NCBI GenBank assembly: GCA_004794785.1
Contig: SJOL01004010.1
Coordinates: 167,524-231,523, forward strand
DNA length: 64,000 bases
Direction of reading: 5' to 3'
DNA from: Opisthorchis felineus
Lineage: Eukaryota > Platyhelminthes > Trematoda > Opisthorchiida > Opisthorchiidae
Shown: positions 12,601-24,800 of the stretch, in pieces
Position numbering within the stretch: position 1 is the first letter of the stretch
Layout: the number at the start of each line of letters is the position of its first letter
The notes under the pieces: generated by a model
The model's database searches: none
Told to the model about the DNA's origin: nothing
What the model saw: the letters and a program-made list of their open reading frames with translations, nothing else
Program-made: the position numbers and the translations under genes

Positions 12601-15600
12601 GCACACTCCTGGTAAAGAAAATCTGAATCTTTGCAACCGCGAATTTGAATTTCCTGAGTAACCTAATTATATTAAAAGCGATACCTATTTTTTAGAAAAA
12701 AAAGCCTACTCAGACCTTTTAATGTTTGTGGTTATGTCGTCGAAGTAGAAAAAAGAAATATGGTTCAACACAGCGAACTGCAGGAATTCTTTCTAGCTTC
12801 AGTTTGCCATTTGGATGAAGCGCCATTGTTCGGGATAATGGTTTTCAATGTTTTCAAGTATCCACATGTTTTAGACTGTGTTTAAAATTAGCGTGGACTG
12901 ACATAAATCTGGTTTTCTAGCGGAAGGTTCTTCGAACAAAGAGGTGAGTAACGCAGCCAACTATCAGCCTTGACAATGGCGTATTTAGATGTTTTAGTGC
13001 TCGAAGTATTTTGGACGGTGATTTATAGCTCTTTCGGATTACGTCCTGAGTGCTCACATCGTGTCCAGTGTCAGTCAAACATCGAACTTTGTAACTGGTT
13101 ACAGCCTCCCCAGCTCTGATAGACAACCACGGTTGATCTCGCCAACGTATTCACTGACCGAGCTGCGTAGTTATGCGTCCGACATATTCTAATGCACAGA
13201 AGCAAGGATATGAAGGGAGCGAATAATTTCTGCAAAAAGAACACGCCACCCTTTATGCTGGCTCGACCGTTTGGCCGAGAACCAAGATAGAACATTCTTC
13301 TGTCTATGTCGTAAAGACTTCGGTTGGGTGCCCGAAAAAGCTCTCTTGAATCTTCATCTACCGAAGATGAAGCACCAGGTGTGTGTGGCTTTGTACACCT
13401 TAGTTCAGACATCTATGCATGGAATTGGTGGGCCTGATGCTATATAATTCTCGACTCCAAAATTACCTATTGCGCTAAGATAGGAGAATGTACCGAAGCC
13501 AACTATCCTTGATTATCTTTTAAGGGTTTAGATCTGGGCTGTTTATAATCTCCAGGATATTTTTTGTTTGATTGTGTGGCCACTGTATTTTTGTATGGAT
13601 GAAATATTTCCAGAAGATCCCTCAAGTACAGTCAGTCTGAGCTGAAAAACTTAGAAGTAATGTACAGCTGTTCAGTCTTCTCTAGGAGTAACCAGTACAT
13701 AATTGCTTGGGTTCTCAGCACAGACTGACTGCACGTGAAGAATCTTCTCATTCTGATCGAATTATGGGTTTGACGATGTAGCCACATCCTAATGTGACCC
13801 ATCCTCCGATATCAGTAACCACAAAGTTGTGACGTAACAAACTGGAGCTGTGCGGTTCCGACCTGAGTGTGTACGTTAGTATGAAACAGCATTTTTGAAG
13901 GGCTCGATCGATTTCTTTCCACACAGCTACCCAACGACATCTAGTGACAACCAACCGGAAGATCGTCTAGGTGATCTTTGAGCAGATAAAACAGATTGCA
14001 CATCGCAAAAGCCGAGTAAGCTTTTTATGTACACACCAATGGGTGTCTATTCACACAAATAACAACTACCTAGAACGATCTCAGAGTAACACTGAACGAG
14101 TTCGCAGCTTCGACAGCGTACGCCAAGTTGGTTCTTTTCCTTGTCAAAAGTCACAAATTCAAGATGTATCTTGGCGGTCAACTTCAAAACCTAAGCTATC
14201 AATTATGTGTTGTCCAGACCTATTTTCTTGGAGGGCCGTTACATGGTCCCCAAAACTGGGAATTTCATCGGAAACTTATGCACGAAGTTGAAATAACATC
14301 TAAATTAAGTCCACAACTAGTACAAACTGAACGTTAGCCGTCCTGAGCATAGCAAATGAACGTTTTACTCGAGGTCTGGAGATGCCGCTGAGCATATGGA
14401 ATTGTAATGACTGAATTATTTTCGTTAGTCATTATTATTTTTGACAGAGTCTCTATGCTACTTTTGGACGGATAAAGGTTTTGTTCATCCATGTGTTCCT
14501 CAGGTAGCCAGAATCTTGAATAATAAACTTGAAGCACCCACGGAAACTTATTTTTATTAACTAGAGTGAGACGTCTAATCAGAGTGGCCCCGAGTCCAAC
14601 AGGTTGTAGCTGCCAGTCGATAAAGTCAACGACCAGCAGGAGGGCACCTGATGTGTCGCAGTAAGAACAAAATACCTAATGAAGCGGAGCTTCAGGGGAT
14701 CCACTCATCTCCATAAACGTAACGTGGATACGGCCTACAGCAGCGAATCCCATTCACTGCCTTGCAATTTCACCAAAATCTTGGTACACACTAATAGCAC
14801 AGTAGTACAAATGACCGATACAGGCGGTATGTTGCCATTTTTGAAGGGCTCAACCAGGATAGAGGCAAAATCTTGGCGGCCTGTTTTCATGCTGAACTGA
14901 AAATGGCACAAGAATTACAAGAATTTTTCCCTTTACCAATGAATATGGCACTATAGCTGTATCGGATTAAACCGAATTTTGGTCTTAATGGAGTCTAAAA
15001 TAAATTGCTCATTTATTTTTTCATTGAGTACAAGAATTTATGTTCGACAGACTAGTTACCAGTCTCCATGGAATGGTGCACGAGCATGTGAGTCTGCCCC
15101 GTCAGATGCACCAGGTTAAGTTTCTTCACGAGTCCAACGCGGATAACTATCATCAAGGGCAAAACAATTGACCATAACTGTGCAGTTTTCTTAACCAGTC
15201 TGCCTAACGAATGAGTGGATATGTGTGCGTGCGTGTCCCCCCTTTTTTCAGGGTTTGCAAGCAAGTGGAGTATAGTGCTGTACTGATAATTCAGTGTGAG
15301 ACGATTTAACTAGAGTCCAATTCATGTTACTAGAAAAGGCCTAACGCCCGACAAGCTTGCTTAAACTACTAAATGCTCATGACCTTAAGGAAAACTTACC
15401 AAATTTCTGCGCTGTTACTTTACATAGCACACTTTAAAAGCACTTTGCCTTGTTCCAGAGTTTTCACACTTCTACAAATGCCTAATTAATCGCAAATCAT
15501 AGAAGCAACTGTTCATTTTGGGCATCAGACTTTCGGGCAAACCAGTAACAATAAGTACCTAAGGGTTTTGATTAAGGTTTAATCGGCTGAAGCACATGAA

Positions 15601-15763
15601 CTAAAAAGTGTACTCTACAGATGGACTCAAGTCACTCCGCTAACCAGACCCCCAATTTATAGGACCATATTTTTAGTGTCCACCTCACTAGCCACCGGCC
15701 CATCGAATGCAAATTCTGTGGTTTTATGTGTTCATTTTGTCGCGCTTCTGCAATGAACAACAA

Positions 15764-15844
15764 ATGTATCAAACTTTAGCGAATGTTGACTACAAGTCCA
15801 TGGATCAAACCTCAGCAACATCCCTTGTTTCCAAAATCTCTCAG
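15764..15844 (+). CDS. Calpain exon 1 (probable start exon)
   Basis: Open in frame from 15,692, with ATGs at 15707, 15764 and 15800, and ending at CAG|gtaagc in phase 0, which matches exon 2. I chose 15764 because it puts the catalytic Cys at 107, about where calpain-2 has it. No homology supports this exon itself; the first ATG could instead be at 15707, 15800 or 16023, or in an unseen upstream exon. Confidence 0.4.
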
Positions 15845-18800
15845 GTAAGCAATTAACAGTTGTTTTTTAAGTCAAATCACTCATACACGCTTCTTATTGC
15901 AGAAAATGTACGCGGTATTAAACTGAAAGGCGATTGATTTCTTTTCGTCGTGCGGTCAATAAACTGGCTATCAGCCGGCGCTTCTTAACTCGTGTTTTGT
16001 TACAAAACACTGTTTCTTCCAGATGAAGCTTCAAATGGCCCTGGCACAGGAAGAATATCAGGAGTTACGAGAACAACTTTTGAAGGACAAACTACTTTGG
16101 TGTGACCCTACTTTTCCGGCAGACGAGAGTTCAATTGGGGATCTTCCAGAATTGAAAGACCGGATAATTTGGAAGCGTGTCAGAGTGAGTTGTTCACCAC
16201 TGCAGAAACCACGACATAAAAACCACATATGGTGGATTCTTCTGTGAAACAGCTGCTGTAGGGCGTGTTGCTTCGGACTATCCACAATCTTTCATTCAGA
16301 CTTGCTCGGAACTCATAGGGTATTTAGTTGAATAAGGATCAGTTTTAACGGTGAAACAGTATTCTCCTGACAGTGTCCTTGGAACTCTAATATCAGCCTA
16401 CCCCCAATCGGGAAGAGAATTCACAAGAACAGTAGTTCATAAACATTGATGCAACGGGAGTTACTTACTATCAAGTGAGTTAAATGCTGAAAGTGAGCTT
16501 CAGCATTCTACCAAAAAAAGCATGAGGACGCTAAAACTAGACCGTGACGGAAAACATTGTAGGGATGGATGTAAACTGCCGACTCTTTCATGAGTTCTGC
16601 GACACAACAGAGCGTGTCGTGTGTATCCTGCGAAAGCCTTGAGATGTGGGGACGCGGATTCAGCGGAATCGCATATTTTCCTTTGATTGGGTCAAAACAA
16701 TCAAAAAGCTCCATATTTGCAGTAAGGATTACCTTTTATGAATTAAACATTTGTTTTCGTGTGTTTTGACTTCAAATGAATTACCATCGAACTTGCTTTG
16801 GTCTACCCACGTAAGTGATTATTCTAAGCACTGATACCATAGATAACCCAAAGTAAGACTAATACGTGTTGTACAATAAAGACACATTGCGCGATCAGGA
16901 CTTGGATAGGTATCCAAAGGTTTAAAGATCTTCCTAACATAGGAAACAAAAGCAACGGTTTTTCTTGATTTGTACCTAAACCATTTGGTTTGAATTTCAA
17001 GAAAAACAGTCATAAGGAACAAATTCTCGTACACTAGCCTCTACGTCAAATCGATTACTGCATCGTTTTATTGTTGGCTGGGTTCCGCATTAAGTCAGAA
17101 GAGGAAGTTTGTTCACACGATTTAGGAGGCGGAGGTGCTCATCCTTAGAAGCACTGATTCCTACATTCTAATTTATCAACAGACAGACTGAAGCTCCGAA
17201 ATGAACTTTTGATTCGCATGAACAGGAGTTATGTCCAGGAAGAGCGAGTCAACTGGAATAATGGTTCCGGACATAAGAATGGCATGGTAGGGATGTATTT
17301 ATTAATTGCACACACAGAATTTTAGAGGTTTATCAAGGAACCTTGGGGTGATGCATGATTAATTGAAGTAAAACGGTTTTAACGCCCTCTATCTTGTTTT
17401 GCTGAGCTCAAATGAGAACCTTTTTATCAAACCGTTGTGAACTAGGTTGAACAGTTATTAACGTTTCAGCTGTTTCGGGAAGGTTCTGGGACCGAATGAC
17501 GGCAAACAATGTTAAACTGTCTGGAACTGAAGTGCACCATATCAAACAAGGCATTAAAGGAATTCGCTGGGATGTAGGCTTTGTCAGAAATGTGGGGGAA
17601 ATTCAAGTTTAAACGGAAAAAAGAATATTGCTTCTCTAATCAGCAACCACCGAGTAGAAGCATGAGAATTGATCCCGATCTTTTCCTGTACAGAAACACG
17701 TATGAATAACTGTTGGTCTTGCTTTACAGGATATCAATCCGCATGCTAGATTCTTCGTGGATGGACCTGCTCGCTGTGATATCAAACAGGGAGCACTAGG
17801 TAAGTTGTCGATCGGTATTCTGATTCTCACAGGATGGTAAATATAGCAAGAATTGAGTAGAGCATTGTTTCATCCAGCTCTTCTGTTGAAAAGCAGCGCA
17901 CCTAAAATAGCACTTGTTCATCTATCAGTATGCGAGATTCTGATCAGGCTGTGGACGAACTAACGGCTGGAAGTGATTCAGGACCTGATCCCTGTTGGTC
18001 GTTTCTTATCTTGCTGGAATAAATTGCATACTTGGAAACTTTCCACCTGGTCTTAAGGCAACGCTTATTTGCTGCGTTTAAGCTGCTGCTTGAACCTAGA
18101 AACGAAGAATACAGACGACAAAGACAACTCCAAACTTTAATTTTCACGAGGTGTACGCAATTCTGTTCCGTGGAAAAGGGACACATGTTCTTCACGTAAC
18201 GTACAGCTTTCTGGAAACATTGACGAACTAGAGTAAAATCCGTCTCTTTATGAAACCTTGAAGCAATGATGCTGTGCCTGCAGCACCAAGCTAAAAAACT
18301 CTACTTCCATCGCAGCAAAGTTTGGTTTTGAAACAATTTTGGAACGACTGTACATTTGTTTGCGCTAGTGTCCTGACAAATGAAACTGAAGTATTCACGT
18401 AGCATTTTCAGGAAGTCCGTTGTTGAAAAATTGATCTCTTATCGGTCTTCATAACTTGTATATCAGTCAGTCACCATTTGTATAATAGTTCGTCCAGGGA
18501 CTCAAACACATACATGGTGGAATGATTCATTTGCCTAATTCACTGAAGGCTAGCTATATTCTTGTCATGCCATAAAACTCGTACGTCTACCTTAGAATCT
18601 CTGAGGTGTACCACACAAAGTCCGTCATGCGTTACAGTCGATCGTTACAGCCAACCTTACGTGCTCTTTCTCGCCGTATCGCAATCAGAATTTTACCATT
18701 TAAGGTGACATGACAGCAGTGTGATTTAAATCAAAGAGGAGCTACCTCACTAGTCACATTACTCGATCCTACGTGCCGAAGCCAACCTATAGGCGTCGAA

Positions 18801-21800
18801 CGCCCTAACTATGTAAACCTCATAAAAATCCTATGACTAAATATGGTCACTGAATAAATTCCTACGATGGACAAACTAGAACCATTACACTTTAGGACAA
18901 CAACGGACGGGATAACAAGTGTTTAATTACAGTGCTCAATTTCCGCTGACTAAATCCAGCAGGGCAGGATAAAAGGGTTCTGATCGTGCCATTTCTCAGC
19001 CGTCGTTGGCACAACCACCGACCCACCGCTACTATCCAGTATGCTCCCTAACAACACACTGATGATGTCACCTCGATTGGTGAGGAAACGTTTGCAATCG
19101 AATTGCCAATCTCAGTAAACGAACCAACGACAATCTGCGCTACCTGAGCTACCACCATTCCCTTCAATTCCCATGTACGGTTTCGCAGCTGGATACATTC
19201 TGTAAAATGTTTGGCTGCGATCTGAATCCCACAATAAAAAGCTTGACAGAGTGGAGCAAAGATGAAGTGTAACGGTCGACTGAAACACAAGATGTTCGTG
19301 CATCGACATTCTTCAAGACCCGCAATTTCAAAATGCAAATCGTCTGATATGACAGTTTCGCAGACGAATATTATTTAACAGTTGTAAAATTCAGCGTAAC
19401 AAACTGCTCAGATATTCAGATATTAAATGAGGAATAGTCGTCATACGAAGATATCGTCAAGGTTTTATAGTATGAGGATTGTTCAGCTGTAACAACCTTT
19501 CGGTGCCTAGCTGCCATGCCACCCGAAGGAAGCACGAGGGCTGGGATACTGCCAGGTTGCCCAAGCCCAGGCAGGGGAAGTCAAGAGGCAGAGGTCGGGT
19601 TCGAACCACGGACCTTCCGGTCGGTAAATTCGCACTCTAACCACTGAGCCATCTAGCCCCCCAGTTGACAAACCCTTTGTACGTGATGCAGCGCAGCAGT
19701 TAGCCACTGATCGAAGACAACATTCTGCCCCACAGCCTATATAAATATCTAGATACCTGGTTGTTGGTCTGTTCGCCGAGCTTGGCAGTTGGATTGCAAA
19801 CGTTTCATCACCAATCGAGGTGACATCGTCAGTGCGATGTCACCTCGATTGGTGATGAAACGTTTGCAATCCAACTGCCAAGCTCGGTGAACAGACCAAC
19901 AACCAAGCAGCGCATCCGAGCTACCTATATTCCAAAACATTGCCAATATCTAGATACCTGTCTGTGTACATGCCATAATACCTAAACCTGTATGCCTCTA
20001 AGTCTCCTACAGCCTTCAATAGGATAATTTGTGAGATATTCCATAAATAATGCAGCCCTGAATCGCACGAAGAAAACAGAGTTATGAAAGTGATGAGCAT
20101 AAATCGGAATGAGGAACCATTTCCACAAAACTGGGATTACTTTCAGGTGACTGCTGGCTACTGGCGGTCCTGTCATCCATATGTTGCTATCCGATCTTGA
20201 TAAACCAAGTCGTACCACCTGAGCAAGAGGTCGACCAACCTGATTATGTTGGAATTTTTCGGGCTCGTTTCTGGCGTTTCGGTCGGTGGATTGAAGTCAT
20301 GGTGGATGACCGACTACCAGTATACAAACATTCAAATCGCCTGGTTTTTATGTCTTCACCGACCAACAACGAATATTGGTCTGCACTGTGCGAGAAAGCT
20401 TACGCAAAGTAAGGAGGATTGTTTCACATTTTTCGTACGTATCTTTTCCAGGTTGCTAATTTAAAGGTTGTGTTTTAGCTTTACTACGCCTGCACAGTGA
20501 TCTCCTTCAAAGAAATTGGCTTTAACCATTTTCAGAGCGAAGAATCTTTGTGCGTAGTATTCTACCCGAAAGAACTTTCTGCATTATCCTTCATTGCAGT
20601 ATACTGAATAGGTCCTTAGAAAACTTCATAGGAAGGGAATAAGTTGTAGGAACACATGCATTAGAAGCCAATATCAGCCGCTTTTTCGTGATTCTTAACT
20701 AGAAATAGGTCTTTCCTTCGAATATCAAGTTTCTGCACGTCATTTAAGTGACTCTGGTTGATCTGCAACTTGAACCGAAATGTGGCCCCGATGATTTGGG
20801 TTCCATTACTATCTGTAGCAATCGTCCAGTGAATGGGGCCATTCTATTTTTTCCCTCCACAAAGTAGAGCAAAATTGAAGGTGCATGATTACCCTCCGAA
20901 TACCTTACGTAGCGCTACAAGCTCTCATTTTTGTTACCACTATCACTAGTCTAAAACTGGTGGGGCATGTTAGGACATGTCTGTACGTTCAAGGCAACAG
21001 CTGTGTCCTCTGTATCACGAAAACTAAGGATGACAGTTCTGCCTATGCACAATCGTACGTAGTTTGCTATGGTGCTTTTGTATCACTGTATACTGCAATG
21101 TGCTTGAATTCTCATACATGGACAGCTTAGTTTACCTAGTACTTGTGAGGAATTGGATTTTAGACTGAACGGCTCCTATGCGAGTTTGAACGGCGGCCTA
21201 CAAAGTGAAGCGATGGAAGACTGTACCGGTGGTTTGGCCGAAACGATTTATTTGGATGAACGTCGGAGACCACCGGACCTGCTACGCATGATGCAAATTA
21301 ACTCGAAACGCTGCGTTGTTATGGGGTGCAGTATACGGGTGAGTTGTTATTGTTGTCGCTTTTGGCGCTGGAAGTGATCCGTAATCTTTAGACAAAGGGA
21401 TCATGATATATGCTGAATTTATCAGGACATACTTGACGATAGTGTGAGTGGGTTTTGGAATTTCATTCTGGGCTTCGTTCTGCGAGTTTAGTTAAGCGAA
21501 GTATAGCTCCTTCATCCTTATTCTACGCCACCATCGTTCTGGCGATTCATATTCGCCCATAGGGTGAACTCATTAAAGGTTTTTGCAAGCACTGTACTTG
21601 TTGTGGTTCGCTTCACTTGACCGACGATCGTTCCTTCAATTCACTGACAATTTGCGATCGATCATTTGTTCATCACTGAAACACTCCACTTCAAATGATT
21701 GGTAGGCAGGGTTTAGGAGACAGAAACCTGTGGACGCGTGCACAGTGCATTGCATGTGACGTTTGTATTCCCACTTCATATTTTCCTTCAAACGTAATCC

Positions 21801-24800
21801 ACAACTCCAAGCGCTTCGTCCATGTTTAATCGTCAGTGCAGTAGCCATTGTGCTACATTGTGTCTCGAATTATCTATCTTGGCATACTTTGAGTGACTTG
21901 GATACCATATTAACCAGCTGTGTTATTGCTACCAATCGATACCATTTTTTCTAAATCCTGGGAGCGAAAAACCACGCTCCAATCACTGCCAACGCTTCAG
22001 TTGCCTGAATGATTGATGCTCAACGGTTTAGCTTCGGCGAAACGGTTAAAAAGGCAACTCATCCTTTTGGATGGACCCATCAAATGGACTGTTTACCGAG
22101 CTGAGGGGTAGTAATACAAATTTCCCTGGTTTATCTTTGAATATTTAACTATTGTTCTAACTCGTAGTAGTAGAAAAAATAACTTTATTTTATTGTCATG
22201 CACGCCAGTGTGACAACAGACAGCAGTTTTCGGTTCTAAATGGCTGATTAACTGTTCCATTCATTCAGCCAGACCAATCGACGTCATACCACTGGTCATT
22301 TTATTTGTATGTATTTTTTAAAAAAACACGAGATCAACGACCTACCTAATGGCCGGTAGTATCCTTTGGTCTACAGATGTATCGTAACTTAGATATATGG
22401 CGATCCGAACTTTTAGTTCCTGTACCACCGGCTTTCCACATATCGGCTTTCATTCGGCTGTCCCCATCATTCCCGTCTCCTACTTAAACAGCCAGCAGTT
22501 GGGGAAACTGACGCTCCTGTAGCTTTTCAATAGAGAGATTTGCAACCTATGTTGTTGTGCTCAGGAGACTTGCACAGCCAATCGTTGTTTGCCGCAAAGT
22601 TCTCCTGGTCCAATTCTGCTGCAAATTCACTTGTTTACTATCTTGCCGACATTCCAGTTATCGGCAACCTTCTGCAGCTTGTATCCGTAATTAGCTAAGG
22701 AGAGAAAATTAAGGTTTTCTTTCAAAACTTGACACCAGTAACTAATTTACAGGAAGCCGCATCATAAAAGTTCCTCAGTTCTTTCAGTTTGAGCACTTGA
22801 ACTTTCCTTTTTGAAACTGGACGACTTTTGGTGAGATCCAAGGTAAACTAAAGCATACTTACGACTTACAGTTTTCTCCAGGCTCAGCAGACCGGCCAAA
22901 TAGTACCCTCCATTAAACCGGTAAAAAAAGAATGACTATTTATAGCGTACATAGTGTTGCTGACCAGAATGCTGATCAGACTACTAATTTTCTAGATTCA
23001 TGCACCTGATGACTGTCCCTCACCCGCATTATTGACCGCTATGGTCTTGCATGTGCTCGTCCTATATCTAATCAAACTGACAACAGGTGACCACTGCAAT
23101 TCAGCAGAGTAGAACAAATCGACTAACAGGAGTGATTAAAATTGTAACAGCTTTCATGAGTTTAGCAAGGTTTGTTGATTGTGCCCTAAGAAAGCACGAT
23201 ACGACAAATTCTGTCGAGTGATTAACGGATTAGCAAAGCTGATCTAGTTAACCTTAACTAATCCGGACTGAGTTTTTACACCTGATTGACCAACAGCTCG
23301 TGATCAAGCCTTGTGCAGTTCTTCCTCTAGAGAACAGGCTGAATTACGATCTTTATATTTGCGTTTTTTTCCAATGGACAGTTCTTCTACCGTGGATCAT
23401 TCCTACGAACGAAACTTCCTTTTTAAAGGGGTTCATTTTTCAGGGTTTCCTCTTTGGGGGATACTATACTGGCTGTAAAATTATTGCTTTTTGGTAACAT
23501 TGAAATTCATATTTGAGGACCCTTTAGGCGCACAATTCATGGTGGCGGACATCACTTGCTTGGTCGCAGTGTACCCACAACTGTGTTTTTTAAAGCAGAA
23601 TACAGTCAACTGATTTTACCAAATGAATTCAAAGTAAACGTGTTTTTACTTCACTGCAAAAATTTACGGTGAACGTAGTTTCAGAACTTCACAACAAAAC
23701 TGTGTTGAAAGCACAGATAACCATTACACTATGCTCGTTTTCGTCAGTCAGAATCAGGAGAGCAGAAACTTGAGAACGGACTCTTCGCGGGACACGCCTA
23801 CGGAGTGACTGGAATAGCGTCCGTAAGTCCCTTTCTCCTTCTGTCGTGAGCTAGATATCGAAGTCCTTTGGTTTTTCACTTACACCTCTGTGACAGCAAA
23901 ACAACTCGCAGGAACTTGCTTGTCTGCAAATCGTTTGTCTTTTACCTTAAATGCTGACATTTCATGGTCAACGTTGATCATTACCTGAACATTAAGAACC
24001 CAATGATATGCAATGAATGTTCACATATGCCCTCACCTGTCCATTGCCTGTTTTACAGCGCAAGCAATGAAAAAGAACAGGTGACATACCGTACTGTATT
24101 GGACATGGTTCTTGTTCTACAGACACTCTGTGCGCCGTTTAAAATAAAACCGGCAGAGTTATTTCAAAAATGGCCTCATTAAAAAAACTGGTGCACCTGC
24201 TTATAATTGAACAATCCTTATAAGAAATAAGGATATTTTATCCTCTTCACCGAATCATTACTGTTAATGGTGCTGAAAAGTTTTTGACAACCCACTGACG
24301 GTTTCCCTTTTCTTAAGGCTTAGTCCTAGAGTTCCTGTCACTCTGATGTTCTGGCAATGTGTCGAAAAACTGGCAGCTCAAAAGCGTTAGTCGGCTGCTG
24401 ACCGGGTGCCAGTAGATTCGTTTTCCGAACTTGGCACTTAGCTTGCAAATGTTTCGTCACCATGGGAGGGACCGACTGGCGAACTGACAATGTCTTTTCG
24501 TAAGGTAACAAGGCGTGCGCAAGCTAAATGACAAGCTGGCGAACATATCATACCACGTGAACACCGAACTGTACTTAAGTAAGTAAATATAATGACTTGC
24601 AAATTACATTGCTTTTAGCGGCAGACTCAAACAAATCCCTCATTTGATCTTGTTCAACTGACCATTCAACTCGAACGGCTTATTTTGCACAGACAGCCAC
24701 ATTCTCCTAAAATTGAAAATTACGGACAAGTGGTGGTCGATGATCCCCCACAGCATGTGTACATGAGCCAGTTAAAAATACAGGGTTTGCCTGTTATCTG

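Larger units (their letters stand above)
1..15763. other. Gene-free region upstream of calpain
   Basis: Scanning both strands I found only short, unconserved ORFs and the repeats listed separately (SINE relic 2.3 kb, RT relic 3.2 kb, SM-alpha-like block 5.2-5.65 kb, tandem repeat 8.1 kb, hammerhead copy A 9.5 kb, a poly-G run near 8,565). Upstream exons or the calpain promoter could lie at its right end, but I cannot recognise them. Confidence 0.6.

Noticed and set aside
13071..13412. 113-codon minus-strand ORF considered as an RT fragment
   Set aside because: On closer reading none of the RT blocks align.
19620..19661. tRNA gene suggested by clear A and B boxes
   Set aside because: No acceptor-stem pairing, a SINE body follows, and a near-identical copy occurs at 31.6 kb.
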